64,000 nucleotides of DNA, taken from NCBI RefSeq assembly GCF_001278075.1, contig NZ_CP011340.1, forward strand, positions 2,356,001 through 2,420,000. The letters are read 5' to 3'. This stretch comes from Streptomyces pristinaespiralis. GTDB taxonomy: Bacteria; Actinomycetota; Actinomycetes; Streptomycetales; Streptomycetaceae. Of this stretch, positions 1-8,483 are shown piece by piece; position 1 is the first letter of the stretch; the number at the start of each line of letters is the position of its first letter. Made by a program: the position numbers and the translations under genes. The notes beneath the pieces are model-generated. The model saw only the letters and a program-made list of their open reading frames with translations, searched no databases and was not told the origin of the DNA.

Positions 1-183
1 GGGTGCGCCCAACTGGCCAAGCGCGGCCGGCTGGTGGCGCACCGGCACCGCGGCTTCTGGAAGCCGACCGACACCGTGAAGGAGCGGGCCGCGCTCGACG
101 CCGCCTACGCCAGGGGCGACCGCCCGTGGGCCGTGTGGGAACAAGGCGGCGCGGGGGCGGACACCCGGGTGAGGACCGCGTGA
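1..183 (+). CDS. Glucose-1-phosphate cytidylyltransferase-like protein, C-terminal fragment
   Basis: The reading frame is open from the window edge and ends at TGA 181-183, giving the last 60 residues only. The end of the protein shows the pattern typical of RfbF/DdhA-type sugar-1-phosphate cytidylyltransferases: a basic YRH-like stretch (VAHRHRGFWKPTDTVKE), then a short helix and a W-x2-W ending (PWAVWEQ). In the family the enzyme makes CDP-glucose from CTP and glucose 1-phosphate. The stop overlaps the GTG start of the next gene (GTGA), so it is the first visible member of the glycan operon. The family call rests on a short stretch; another sugar nucleotidyltransferase is possible. Confidence 0.7.
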   Translation, partial: GCAQLAKRGRLVAHRHRGFWKPTDTVKERAALDAAYARGDRPWAVWEQGGAGADTRVRTA

Positions 184-830
184 TCCGGCTCGGCGCCGGG
201 CGGCGCCCGGACCGGGTCGTCGCCATGGGTGCGCACTGCGACGACATCGCCATCGGCGCCGGCGGCACGCTGCTGACGCTGTGCCTGGCGCGGCCGGGGG
301 TCCGCGTCGACGCGCTGGTGCTCTCCGGCGGCGGCAGCGAGCGGGAGCAGGAGGAGCAGGCCGCGCTCGCCGCCTTCTGCCCGGGCGCGGACCTGCGGCT
401 GACCGTGCTCAAGCTGCCGGACGGCCGGCTGCCGGCGCACTGGGAGGAGGCCAAGGCCGCGGTCGAGGAGCTGCGCGAGCAGACGGAGCCGGATCTGGTG
501 CTGGCCCCGCGTACCGACGACGCGCACCAGGACCACCGCGGCCTGGCGAAGCTGGTACCCACCGCGTTCCGCGACCACCTCGTGCTCGGCTACGAGATCG
601 TCAAGTGGGACGGCGCTCTCGGCCGTATGGCGGCGTACCAGCCGCTGTCGACGGAGATCGCCGAACAGAAGGTGCGGCTGTTGCAGGAGCACTACCCCTC
701 GCAGCGGCACCGGCCCTGGTACGACCGGGAGGCCTTCCTCGGTCTCGCACGGATCCGCGGCATCGAATGCCACGAGCGCTACGCCGAGGCGTTCGCCGTC
801 ACCAAACTCACGCTCAACCTGGGGGGTTGA
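180..830 (+). CDS. PIG-L family deacetylase
   Basis: This 216-residue protein starts at GTG 180, which overlaps the upstream stop. It carries a zinc-binding motif near residue 15 in the form AHCDD (family consensus AHPDD) and a second ligand motif DDAHQDHRG with the expected H-x2-H. PIG-L/LmbE enzymes remove acetyl groups from N-acetylated sugars or similar substrates. Placement among sugar-nucleotide and glycosyl transfer genes suggests it acts on an acylamino sugar precursor or on the finished glycan. Proline to cysteine in the first motif is a small deviation that leaves the His-Asp-Asp ligands intact. The substrate cannot be told from sequence. Confidence 0.85.
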   Translation: MIRLGAGRRPDRVVAMGAHCDDIAIGAGGTLLTLCLARPGVRVDALVLSGGGSEREQEEQAALAAFCPGADLRLTVLKLPDGRLPAHWEEAKAAVEELREQTEPDLVLAPRTDDAHQDHRGLAKLVPTAFRDHLVLGYEIVKWDGALGRMAAYQPLSTEIAEQKVRLLQEHYPSQRHRPWYDREAFLGLARIRGIECHERYAEAFAVTKLTLNLGG

Positions 831-833
831 ACC

Positions 834-1859
834 ATGCGCGTACTTCTGACCGGACACCAGGGCTACCTGGGAACCGTCATGGCCCCGGTCCTTGCCGCCG
901 CCGGGCACGAGGTCGTCGGCCTCGACTCGGGCCTGTTCGCCGACTGCGTGCTGGGCCCGGCGCCCGCGGACCCTCCGGGGCACCGGGTGGACCTGCGCGA
1001 CATCACGGCCGAGCACGTGGCCGGGGTCGACGCCGTGATCCACCTGGCCGCGCTCTCCAACGACCCGCTGGGATCGCTGGCGCCGGACCTCACCTACGAC
1101 ATCAACCATCACGCGTCCGTGCGCCTCGCCCGGCTGGCCCGCGACGCCGGGGTGCGGCGCTTCCTGTACGCGTCGACGTGCTCGGTCTACGGCGCCGCCG
1201 GCGGTGACGACCTGGTGACCGAGGACGCCCCGCTGCGCCCGGTGACGCCGTACGCGGAGTCCAAGGTGCGGGTGGAGGACGACCTGCACGCCCTGGCCGA
1301 CGACGACTTCGGCCCGGTGTTCATGCGCAACGCGACCGCCTTCGGCCACTCGCCCCGGCTGCGCGCCGACATCGTGCTGAACAACCTGGTGGGCCACGCG
1401 CTGTTGTCCGGCGAGGTCCTGGTGCTCTCCGACGGCACCCCCTGGCGCCCGCTGGTGCACGCCGCCGACATCGCCCGGGCCTTCACGGCCGCGCTGACCG
1501 CGCCGCGGGAAGCGGTGCACGACCGGGCGTTCAACATCGGCAGCGAGATCAACAACGTCACGGTCGCCGAGATCGCCGAGCAGGTCGCGGAGGCGGTGTC
1601 CGGAGCGAAGGTGAGGATCACCGGGGAGAACGGTGCCGATCCGCGCTCCTACCGGGTGGACTTCTCCCGGTTCCGGGCCGCGATACCCGGCTTCGACTGC
1701 GAGTGGACGGTGAAGCAGGGCGCTCTCGAACTCGCCGACGCCTACCGGGAACACGGGCTGACCCGCGAGGACTTCGAGCAGCGCTTCACCCGCCTCGCCG
1801 TGCTGCGCGCGGCGTCCGGGGCCGGTGCCGTGGACGACACCCTGCGGTGGCGCGCGTGA
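834..1859 (+). CDS. NAD-dependent epimerase/dehydratase (extended SDR)
   Basis: The 341-residue protein begins with a Rossmann motif GHQGYLG (G-x2-G-x2-G, residues 7-13). It has the catalytic pattern of extended short-chain dehydrogenases: ASTCSVYG supplies the Ser/Thr and PYAESK the YxxxK pair. It should oxidise, epimerise or dehydrate a nucleotide-activated sugar. It starts 3 bases after the deacetylase stop and its own stop overlaps the next GTG. Together with the cytidylyltransferase and the 3,5-epimerase it probably builds a modified CDP- or dTDP-sugar. The exact reaction is not determined. Confidence 0.85.
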   Translation: MRVLLTGHQGYLGTVMAPVLAAAGHEVVGLDSGLFADCVLGPAPADPPGHRVDLRDITAEHVAGVDAVIHLAALSNDPLGSLAPDLTYDINHHASVRLARLARDAGVRRFLYASTCSVYGAAGGDDLVTEDAPLRPVTPYAESKVRVEDDLHALADDDFGPVFMRNATAFGHSPRLRADIVLNNLVGHALLSGEVLVLSDGTPWRPLVHAADIARAFTAALTAPREAVHDRAFNIGSEINNVTVAEIAEQVAEAVSGAKVRITGENGADPRSYRVDFSRFRAAIPGFDCEWTVKQGALELADAYREHGLTREDFEQRFTRLAVLRAASGAGAVDDTLRWRA

Positions 1860-3130
1860 CCGTGACCGGCCAGGACATGTACACCCTGGTGGAGCGGCTG
1901 TACCCGCTCTGCCGGAGCATCACCGGCGACGGCGTGCGCGCCACCCTGGACATCGTCGGTGAGTACCTCCCCCTTCAGGTGCACGAGGTGCCGACCGGGA
2001 CCCAGGTCCTCGACTGGACGGTGCCGCAGGAGTGGAACATCCGGGACGCGTACATCGCCGACACCACCGGCAACCGGGTCGTCGACCTCGCCGCGTCCAG
2101 CCTGCACGTGCTCGGCTACAGCGTGCCGGTGTCGCGGACCATGCCGCTGTCCGAATTGCGCAAGCATCTGCACACCCTGCCGGAGCACCCGGGCTGGGTG
2201 CCGTACCGCACCAGCTACTACAAGCCGGACTGGGGGTTCTGCCTGGCCCAGGAGACCCTGGACGCGATGCCGGACGGCGACTACGAGGTGCGTGTCGACT
2301 CCACGCTCGCGGACGGCCATCTCACCTATGCCGAGCACGTGGTCCCTGGGCAGGTCCCCGACGAGGTGATCGTCTCCTGCCACGTCTGCCACCCGTCGCT
2401 GGCCAACGACAACCTGGCCGGCATCGCGGTGGCGACGTTCCTGGCCCGGGCGCTGGCGGAGCGGACGCCGTACTACACCTACCGCTTCCTGTTCGCGCCC
2501 GGCACCATCGGGGCGATCACCTGGCTGGCCCGCAACAAGGAACGGGTGGAACGGGTCAAGCACGGGCTGGTGCTGGCCTGCGCCGGCGACCGGGGGCACC
2601 TGACGTACAAGCAGAGCAGACGCGGCGACGCGGAGATCGACCGGGTGATGGGGCACGTGCTGGCCGCCTCCGAACGCCCGCACCGTGTCACCGGGTTCAC
2701 TCCGTACGGCTACGACGAGCGGCAGTTCTGCTCACCCGGCTTCGATCTCGGCGTGGGCTCGCTCACCCGGACCCCGTACGCCGGCTACCCCGAGTACCAC
2801 ACCTCGGCGGACGACCTGGACTTCGTCTCCCCGGAGGCGATGGCGGACACGCTCGCCGTCTGCCGCGAGGCGTTCGCCGTGCTCGACCGCAACCGGCGTT
2901 ACCTCAACCTCAGCCCGTACGGAGAACCGCAGTTGGGCCGGCGAGGGTTGTACGACGCCCTCGGTGGCCGCAGCGACACCAAGCAGGCCCAGATGGCCAT
3001 GCTCTGGGTGCTCAGTCTCTCCGACGGGGAGCACAGTCTGCTGGACGTCGCCGAGCGGTCCGGGCTGCCGTTCGACACGGTGGCCGGCGCGGCCGACGCC
3101 CTGCACGGCGCAGGGCTGATCAAGGCATGA
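1856..3130 (+). CDS. DUF4910 aminopeptidase-like metallohydrolase
   Basis: The start is taken as GTG 1856, overlapping the previous stop (GTGA); GTG 1862 and ATG 1877 are alternatives. The 424-residue product matches the DUF4910 layout: a central CHVCHPSLANDNLAG motif with metal ligands like those of M28-type aminopeptidases, a later PEYHTSADDLDF motif, and a C-terminal winged-helix-like segment (about residues 350-424). Members recur in polysaccharide and aminosugar clusters, where their substrate is unknown. Here it lies inside the operon, so I infer hydrolysis of an amide or peptide-like bond on the glycan or a precursor. No signal peptide is seen; it is probably cytoplasmic. Confidence 0.75.
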   Translation: MTVTGQDMYTLVERLYPLCRSITGDGVRATLDIVGEYLPLQVHEVPTGTQVLDWTVPQEWNIRDAYIADTTGNRVVDLAASSLHVLGYSVPVSRTMPLSELRKHLHTLPEHPGWVPYRTSYYKPDWGFCLAQETLDAMPDGDYEVRVDSTLADGHLTYAEHVVPGQVPDEVIVSCHVCHPSLANDNLAGIAVATFLARALAERTPYYTYRFLFAPGTIGAITWLARNKERVERVKHGLVLACAGDRGHLTYKQSRRGDAEIDRVMGHVLAASERPHRVTGFTPYGYDERQFCSPGFDLGVGSLTRTPYAGYPEYHTSADDLDFVSPEAMADTLAVCREAFAVLDRNRRYLNLSPYGEPQLGRRGLYDALGGRSDTKQAQMAMLWVLSLSDGEHSLLDVAERSGLPFDTVAGAADALHGAGLIKA

Positions 3131-4434
3131 CGCCGATGTCCACCGAAGGGGAGCAGACGACGGCGACGGCGTCCCGGGCCGGGTCCGCCGAGCGGGGCGT
3201 CGCCGGCCGGCTGTCCTGGGGGCTCGCCGACCAGGCGGCCTCCAGCATGTCCAACTTCGCGGTGGGGATCTACGTGGCGCGCTCGCTGGGGCTGACCGCG
3301 TTCGGCGTGTTCAGCCTGGCCTGGGTGACCTACGGCGTCGTGCTCAACGTCTCCCGGGGCCTGGCCACCGACCCGCTCGTGGTGCGCTTCAGCGGTGTGC
3401 CGGACGCGTCCTGGCGCGGGGCGGTGGCCCGGTCGTCGGGCACCGCCCTCGGCGTCGGTACCGCCGTCGGCGCGGCGTGCCTGGTGGTCGGCCTCGGTGT
3501 CGGCGGCCGCGTGGGGCCGGCGTTCGCCTGCCTGGGCGTCGTCCTGCCCGGCCTGCTGCTGCAGGACGCCTGGCGGTTCGCGTTCTTCGCCGCAGGCACC
3601 GGGCGCAAGGCGTTCGTCAACGACGTCGTGTGGGGCGTCGCGCTCGTCCCGGCCATGGTGGTCGCCGCCCGCGCGGGCAGCGTGCAGGCCTTCGTGCTCG
3701 CCTGGGGCGGATCCGCCGCGGTGGCCGCGGTGTACGGCTGCTTCCAGTCCGGCATCCGGCCCCACATGACCGGTGCGCGCGAGTGGCTTCGCGCGCACCG
3801 CGACCTCGGCTCCCGGTACCTGGTCGAGAACCTCAGCAACAGCGGCGCGAGCCAGCTGCGCGCGTACGGGCTCGGCGCGATCGTCGGGGTCGGCGCGGTG
3901 GGTGTGATCCGGGGTGCCGAGCTCCTGCTCGGCCCGTTCCTCGCCGTGCTGATGGGGCTGTCGCTGGTCACGGTCGCGGAGGCCGCCCGGGTGCTGCGGC
4001 GGGCCCCGCACCGGCTCGGCTCGTTCTGCCTCCTGCTGGGCGGCGGTCAGGCCGCCGCCGCACTGCTCTGGGGCGGGGCGCTGCTGCTGGTGCCCGACCA
4101 GGCCGGCGAGTTCGTGCTCGGCGGCGTCTGGGGCTCCGCCTCGGAGCTCATCGCGCCCGTCACGCTCGGCGTCGCGGGCGCCGGACTCGGCACCGGCGCG
4201 GCGGCCGGGCTGCGCGCGCTCGGCGCGGCCCGGCGCAGCCTGCGCAGCCAGCTGTTCGCCTCCGCCTGCTACGTCGTCGGCGGGCTCGGCGGGGCGGCCT
4301 GGGCCGGCACCGTCGGCTCGGCCTGGGGCGTCGCCGCCGCGACCGTCTGCGGCTCGGCCGTGTGGTGGCTGCAACTGCGCTCCGCCCTGCGCGAGCACCA
4401 CGAGGACACCATTCGCGAAGTGAGGACGTCATGA
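3127..4434 (+). CDS. Polysaccharide flippase-like membrane protein (MATE/Wzx fold)
   Basis: The start is ATG 3127, overlapping the previous stop (ATGA). The 435-residue protein has about 30 hydrophilic N-terminal residues and then a long series of hydrophobic segments rich in Gly, Ala, Val and Leu, with short basic loops (for example LRRAPHRLG and LGAARRSLRS). The length and the early pattern SWGLADQAASSMSNFAVGIY fit lipid-linked oligosaccharide flippases and related transporters. In this operon it would move the lipid-linked product, or its glycan precursor, across the membrane. Sequence identity to classical Wzx is not obvious to me, so the call rests on topology and context. Confidence 0.65.
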   Translation: MTPMSTEGEQTTATASRAGSAERGVAGRLSWGLADQAASSMSNFAVGIYVARSLGLTAFGVFSLAWVTYGVVLNVSRGLATDPLVVRFSGVPDASWRGAVARSSGTALGVGTAVGAACLVVGLGVGGRVGPAFACLGVVLPGLLLQDAWRFAFFAAGTGRKAFVNDVVWGVALVPAMVVAARAGSVQAFVLAWGGSAAVAAVYGCFQSGIRPHMTGAREWLRAHRDLGSRYLVENLSNSGASQLRAYGLGAIVGVGAVGVIRGAELLLGPFLAVLMGLSLVTVAEAARVLRRAPHRLGSFCLLLGGGQAAAALLWGGALLLVPDQAGEFVLGGVWGSASELIAPVTLGVAGAGLGTGAAAGLRALGAARRSLRSQLFASACYVVGGLGGAAWAGTVGSAWGVAAATVCGSAVWWLQLRSALREHHEDTIREVRTS

Positions 4435-5378
4435 CCGCCCATCCCCGGCTGAGCATCGGCCTGCCCGTGTACAACGGCGAGGAGTACCTCACCGAGTCGC
4501 TCGACGCCCTGCTCGGCCAGACCTACGAAGACTTCGAGCTGGTCGTCTCCGACAACGCCTCGACCGACGGGACCCAGGACATCTGCCGCGAGTACGCCGC
4601 GCGGGACCCGCGTATCCGGTACATCCGGCTGCCCCGGAACATCGGCGCCGCGCCGAACCACAACTACGTGTTCACCGAGTGCCGCGGCGAGCTGTTCAAG
4701 TGGGCCTCGCACGACGACCTGTACGCCCGTGACCTGCTGCGGCGCTGCGTGGAGGCGCTGGACGAGCGGCCCGACGTCATCCTCGCGCACGCCGACCAGG
4801 CGGTCATCGACGAGGACGGCCGGGTGAAGGTGCCGTACGAGTACACGCTCGCCACCGACTCGCCGCGCGCGCCGGAGCGCTTCCGCAGCATGCTGTTCGA
4901 GCCCGGCGGCGACGACTTCTACGGGGTGATGCGGGCCGACGTGCTGCGCCGGGTGAAGCCCCACGACAGCTACCACCACGCGGATCGCACGTTCGTCACC
5001 GAGATCGGCCTGCACGGGCCCTTCCACCAGGTGCCGGAGCTGCTGTACTTCCGCCGCGACCACCCCACCCGGGCCGAGCGGGCGAACCCTTCCAAGCGCT
5101 CCCGGTGCGTCAACCTGGACCCGCGACGGGCAGGCCCGCTGCACCCGACCCCGCGGTTGCTCGCCGAGTACGTCTGGGGCTTCGTCTCGGCGATCCGGCG
5201 GGCGCCGTTGTCCGCGGCCGACCGGCGCGCGTGCTATCGCCACTTGGCCGCGTGGATGACCAGCCGGGCCCGGCCGGGCACCGGCGAGCGGGTCGAGGAC
5301 CGCGCCCCGGTCGACCCCGACAAGCTGACCGTCTCCGTCGACGCCCTGGTCGCCGGCCGTGAGGGGAGGCGGGCGTGA
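4431..5378 (+). CDS. Family 2 glycosyltransferase
   Basis: This 315-residue protein starts at ATG 4431 inside the flippase stop codon overlap. The GT-A fold is clear: LSIGLPVYNGEEYL at the N-terminus, VVSDNASTDGTQD for nucleotide binding, and a DxD-like ASHDDLY near residue 98. It should transfer one sugar from a nucleotide donor to a lipid or saccharide acceptor. The C-terminal third is basic and lacks a strong membrane helix, so a soluble or peripheral enzyme is likely. Its stop overlaps the GTG start of the pyruvyl transferase. Confidence 0.88.
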   Translation: MTAHPRLSIGLPVYNGEEYLTESLDALLGQTYEDFELVVSDNASTDGTQDICREYAARDPRIRYIRLPRNIGAAPNHNYVFTECRGELFKWASHDDLYARDLLRRCVEALDERPDVILAHADQAVIDEDGRVKVPYEYTLATDSPRAPERFRSMLFEPGGDDFYGVMRADVLRRVKPHDSYHHADRTFVTEIGLHGPFHQVPELLYFRRDHPTRAERANPSKRSRCVNLDPRRAGPLHPTPRLLAEYVWGFVSAIRRAPLSAADRRACYRHLAAWMTSRARPGTGERVEDRAPVDPDKLTVSVDALVAGREGRRA

Positions 5379-6589
5379 GCGCTCCCCGCGTCGGGGTGTT
5401 CGGCCTGCTCGGCTCCGGCAACCTGGGCAACGACGGCTCGCTCGAGGCCGTGCTCGGCCACCTCCGCGCCGAGCACCCGGAGGCCGTCGTGGACGCGTTG
5501 TGCGGCGGACCCGAGGTCGTCACGGCCCGGTACGGGATACCCGCGACGCGGCTGCACTGGTACCGCGGGGAGTACCGGACCGCCTCGCGTGCGGGCGCGA
5601 TCGCGGCGAAGGCTCTCGGCAAGGTCGTCGACGCCTTCCGCACCGCCGCCTGGGTGCGCCGGCACGACGTGGTGATCGTGCCGGGCATGGGCGTCCTGGA
5701 GGCCACGCTGCCGCTGCGGCCGTGGGGCTTCCCGTACTCGCTGTTCCTGCTGTGCGCGACCGGCCGGCTGCTGCGCACCCGCGTCGCGCTGGTCGGCGTC
5801 GGCGCCGCCGAGATCGGCGACCGGGCCACCCGGGCCCTGGTGCGCCGGTCGGCACGGCTGGCCGCGTACCGGTCCTACCGTGACGACCTGTCCCGCGACG
5901 CGATGCGGGCGATGGGCGTGGACACCGCGCGCGACGAGGTCTACCCGGACCTCGCGTTCGCCCTCCCGGCGCCGGAGCCGAGCGCGCCCCCGGACGGTCC
6001 GCCGGGCCTGGTCTGCGTCGGGGTCATGGACTTCCACGGCGGGAACGACGACCGTGCCCGGGCCGGGGAGATCCACCGGCGCTACCTCGACGGGACGACC
6101 CGCTTCGTCCGCACGCTGGTCGAGGACGGCAGGCCGGTCCGGCTGCTCACCGGCGACAAGTGCGACGCGCCGGTGGTCGCCGCGATCCTCGACGCGGTGG
6201 ACTCGCCACTGGTCACCGCCGCCGAGGCGGCCTCGCTGGCCGACCTGATGAAGGAGACGGCGGCCGCCGGGACCGTGGTGGCGACCCGGTACCACAACCT
6301 GGTCTGCGCGCTGAAGGCCGGCACACCGACGCTCGCACTCAGCTATGCGGCCAAGAGCGACGCGCTCATGGCCGGGATGGGTCTCGGCGCGTACTGCCAC
6401 CCGGCTCGAGAGGTCGACGCCGACCGGCTGCTCGAGCAGTTCCGCGAGTTGGAGAAGCGATCGGCGGAGCTGCGCCGGACCCTCGCCGAGCGGAACCAGG
6501 TCGCCGCCCGGCGGCTCCAGCACCAGTTCACCGCTCTGACCACGGCCTTGTTCCCAGCAACCGCCCACGCCCCGCGGGAGACTCCATGA
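5375..6589 (+). CDS. Polysaccharide pyruvyl transferase family protein
   Basis: The 404-residue protein starts at GTG 5375, overlapping the upstream stop. It opens with the family pattern GLLGSGNLGNDGSLEA and carries the conserved late motif ATRYHNLVCALKAGTP, whose His lies in the phosphoenolpyruvate site of CsaB/WcaK-type enzymes. Family members attach ketal-linked pyruvate to sugars, adding negative charge to cell-wall or exopolysaccharides. This suggests an acidic surface glycan as the operon product. Some relatives have other roles, so the transferred group is inferred. Confidence 0.8.
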   Translation: MSAPRVGVFGLLGSGNLGNDGSLEAVLGHLRAEHPEAVVDALCGGPEVVTARYGIPATRLHWYRGEYRTASRAGAIAAKALGKVVDAFRTAAWVRRHDVVIVPGMGVLEATLPLRPWGFPYSLFLLCATGRLLRTRVALVGVGAAEIGDRATRALVRRSARLAAYRSYRDDLSRDAMRAMGVDTARDEVYPDLAFALPAPEPSAPPDGPPGLVCVGVMDFHGGNDDRARAGEIHRRYLDGTTRFVRTLVEDGRPVRLLTGDKCDAPVVAAILDAVDSPLVTAAEAASLADLMKETAAAGTVVATRYHNLVCALKAGTPTLALSYAAKSDALMAGMGLGAYCHPAREVDADRLLEQFRELEKRSAELRRTLAERNQVAARRLQHQFTALTTALFPATAHAPRETP

Positions 6590-7137
6590 AAGCGACCGAG
6601 GTCCCGGCGATAGCCGGCGCGTACCTGTTCGAGCCGACGCCGTACGCCGACGAACGCGGCCTCTTCTGCCGCACCTTCGACGCCGACGTGGTCCGCTCGG
6701 TGGGCCTCGACCCGAACGCCTTCGTCCAGGACAGCGTGTCCCGTTCGGTCCGGGGCGTACTGCGCGGCCTGCACCTGCGCTCCGGCGCAGGCGAGGCCAA
6801 GCTCGTGCGGTGCTCGTACGGAAACATCTTCGACGTCGTCGTGGACCTGCGGCCTCACTCGCCGACCTACCGCAACGTCGCCTCCTTCGAACTGTCCGGC
6901 GAGACGCAGGTGACCCTGTACATCCCGGCGGGGTGCGCGCACGGCTTCCAGGCGCTGTCCGCGACCGCCGACACCTCGTACCGGATCGACCGCCGGCACG
7001 ATCCGGCAGAGGACGTGACGATCGCCTTCGACGACCCGGAGCTCGCCATTGCCTGGCCGCTGCCGGTCACATCGATGTCCCGGCGGGACCGGGAGGCCCC
7101 GAGCCTCGCCGAGGTCCTGAAGCACCAGGAGAGTTGA
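6586..7137 (+). CDS. dTDP-4-dehydrorhamnose 3,5-epimerase-like protein (RmlC family)
   Basis: The 183-residue cupin starts at ATG 6586 (ATGA overlap). His63 in VLRGLHLR is the expected catalytic base, His119 lies in the IPAGCAHGF strand, and Asp168 near the C-terminus fits the third family position. Tyr132 (SYRID) is present, but the double Tyr usually following it (TDYY-like) reads DRRHD here. It would epimerise C3 and/or C5 of a 4-keto-6-deoxy nucleotide sugar. The altered Tyr region leaves open whether it inverts both centres. The donor could be CDP- or dTDP-linked. Confidence 0.85.
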   Translation: MKATEVPAIAGAYLFEPTPYADERGLFCRTFDADVVRSVGLDPNAFVQDSVSRSVRGVLRGLHLRSGAGEAKLVRCSYGNIFDVVVDLRPHSPTYRNVASFELSGETQVTLYIPAGCAHGFQALSATADTSYRIDRRHDPAEDVTIAFDDPELAIAWPLPVTSMSRRDREAPSLAEVLKHQES

Positions 7138-7145
7138 GGCCGGCA

Positions 7146-8471
7146 ATGGAGAGCGAAGAGTTCCGACTGCCCCGGTCGCGGACGGCGAACGAGCGGCTGC
7201 ACGCCATGGTCCCCGGGGGCGCGCACACCTACGCCAAGGGCGACGACCAGTACCCGGAGGACCTGGCCCCGGTCATCAGCCACGGCCGCGGTGCCCACGT
7301 GTGGGACGTCGACGGCAACCGCTACGTCGAGTACGGCTCCGGCCTGCGGTCGGTCAGCCTCGGCCACGCCCACCCGCGCGTGATCGAGGCGGTGCGACGG
7401 GAACTCGACCGCGGCAGCAACTTCGTGAGGCCGTCCATCGTGGAGGTCGAAGCCGCGGAACGCTTCCTCGCCACGGTGCCGACCGCCGAGATGGTGAAGT
7501 TCGCGAAGAACGGTTCCGACGCCACCACCGCCGCGGTGCGCCTCGCCCGCGCCGCCACGGGGCGCCCTCGGGTGGCCCTCTGCGCCGACCATCCGTTCTT
7601 CTCCGTCGACGACTGGTTCATCGGCACCACGCCGATGTCCGCCGGTGTTCCGGCGGCGACCGACGAGCTCACCGTCACGTTCCCCTACGGGGACCTGGCC
7701 GCCACGGAGGAGCTGCTCACCCGGTACCAGGACGAGGTCGCCTGCCTGATCCTCGAACCCGCCACCCACACCGAGCCGCCGCCCGGGTACCTCGCCGGCC
7801 TGCGCGAGCTGGCCGACCGGCACGGCTGCGTACTCGTCTTCGACGAGATGATCACCGGCTTCCGCTGGTCGGAGGCGGGCGCCCAGGGCCTGTACGGCGT
7901 CGTCCCCGACCTCTCCACGTTCGGCAAGGCGCTGGGCAACGGGTTCGCCGTCTCCGCACTGGCCGGGCGCCGCGAGCTGATGGAGCGGGGCGGGCTGCGT
8001 CACCCGGGCGACCGGGTGTTCCTGCTGTCCACCACGCACGGTGCGGAAACGCACTCCCTGGCAGCCGCGATGGCCGTGCAGACCACCTACGTCGAGGAGG
8101 GCGTCACCGCGAGGCTGCACGCCCTCGGGGAGCGGTTGGCCGCCGGTGTCCGCGAGGCCGCTGCCGGCATGGGCGTCGGCGACCACATCGTGATCCGGGG
8201 CCGGGCCAGCAATCTGGTCTTCGCCACCCTCGACGAGAACGGTCAGCCGTCGCAGCGGTACCGCACCCTGTTCCTGCGCCGGCTCCTCGCGGGCGGGGTG
8301 CTGGCCCCGTCGTTCGTGGTGAGCAGCGCGCTCGAGGACGCCGACATCGACCACACCGTCGACGTGGTGGGCCAGGCATGTGCGGTGTACCGGAAGGCAC
8401 TTGACGCCGCCGACCCCACGCCCTGGCTGGGCGGGCGGCCGGTGAAGCCGGTGTTCCGCCGCCAGGCGTGA
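7146..8471 (+). CDS. PLP-dependent aminotransferase of the glutamate-1-semialdehyde aminomutase type
   Basis: This 441-residue class III aminotransferase starts at ATG 7146. It shows GAHTYAKGDD near the N-terminus, Asp233 in VFDEMITGF (binds the PLP ring nitrogen) and Lys261 in TFGKALGNGF (Schiff base). The general fold is that of HemL, but it lies in a sugar operon and lacks heme neighbours, so a role in transamination or aminomutation of a glycan precursor or its side chain is more likely. It is the last gene of the operon; the next gene, on the opposite strand, ends 12 bases away. Confidence 0.8.
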   Translation: MESEEFRLPRSRTANERLHAMVPGGAHTYAKGDDQYPEDLAPVISHGRGAHVWDVDGNRYVEYGSGLRSVSLGHAHPRVIEAVRRELDRGSNFVRPSIVEVEAAERFLATVPTAEMVKFAKNGSDATTAAVRLARAATGRPRVALCADHPFFSVDDWFIGTTPMSAGVPAATDELTVTFPYGDLAATEELLTRYQDEVACLILEPATHTEPPPGYLAGLRELADRHGCVLVFDEMITGFRWSEAGAQGLYGVVPDLSTFGKALGNGFAVSALAGRRELMERGGLRHPGDRVFLLSTTHGAETHSLAAAMAVQTTYVEEGVTARLHALGERLAAGVREAAAGMGVGDHIVIRGRASNLVFATLDENGQPSQRYRTLFLRRLLAGGVLAPSFVVSSALEDADIDHTVDVVGQACAVYRKALDAADPTPWLGGRPVKPVFRRQA

Positions 8472-8483
8472 CGTGACGTGTGG

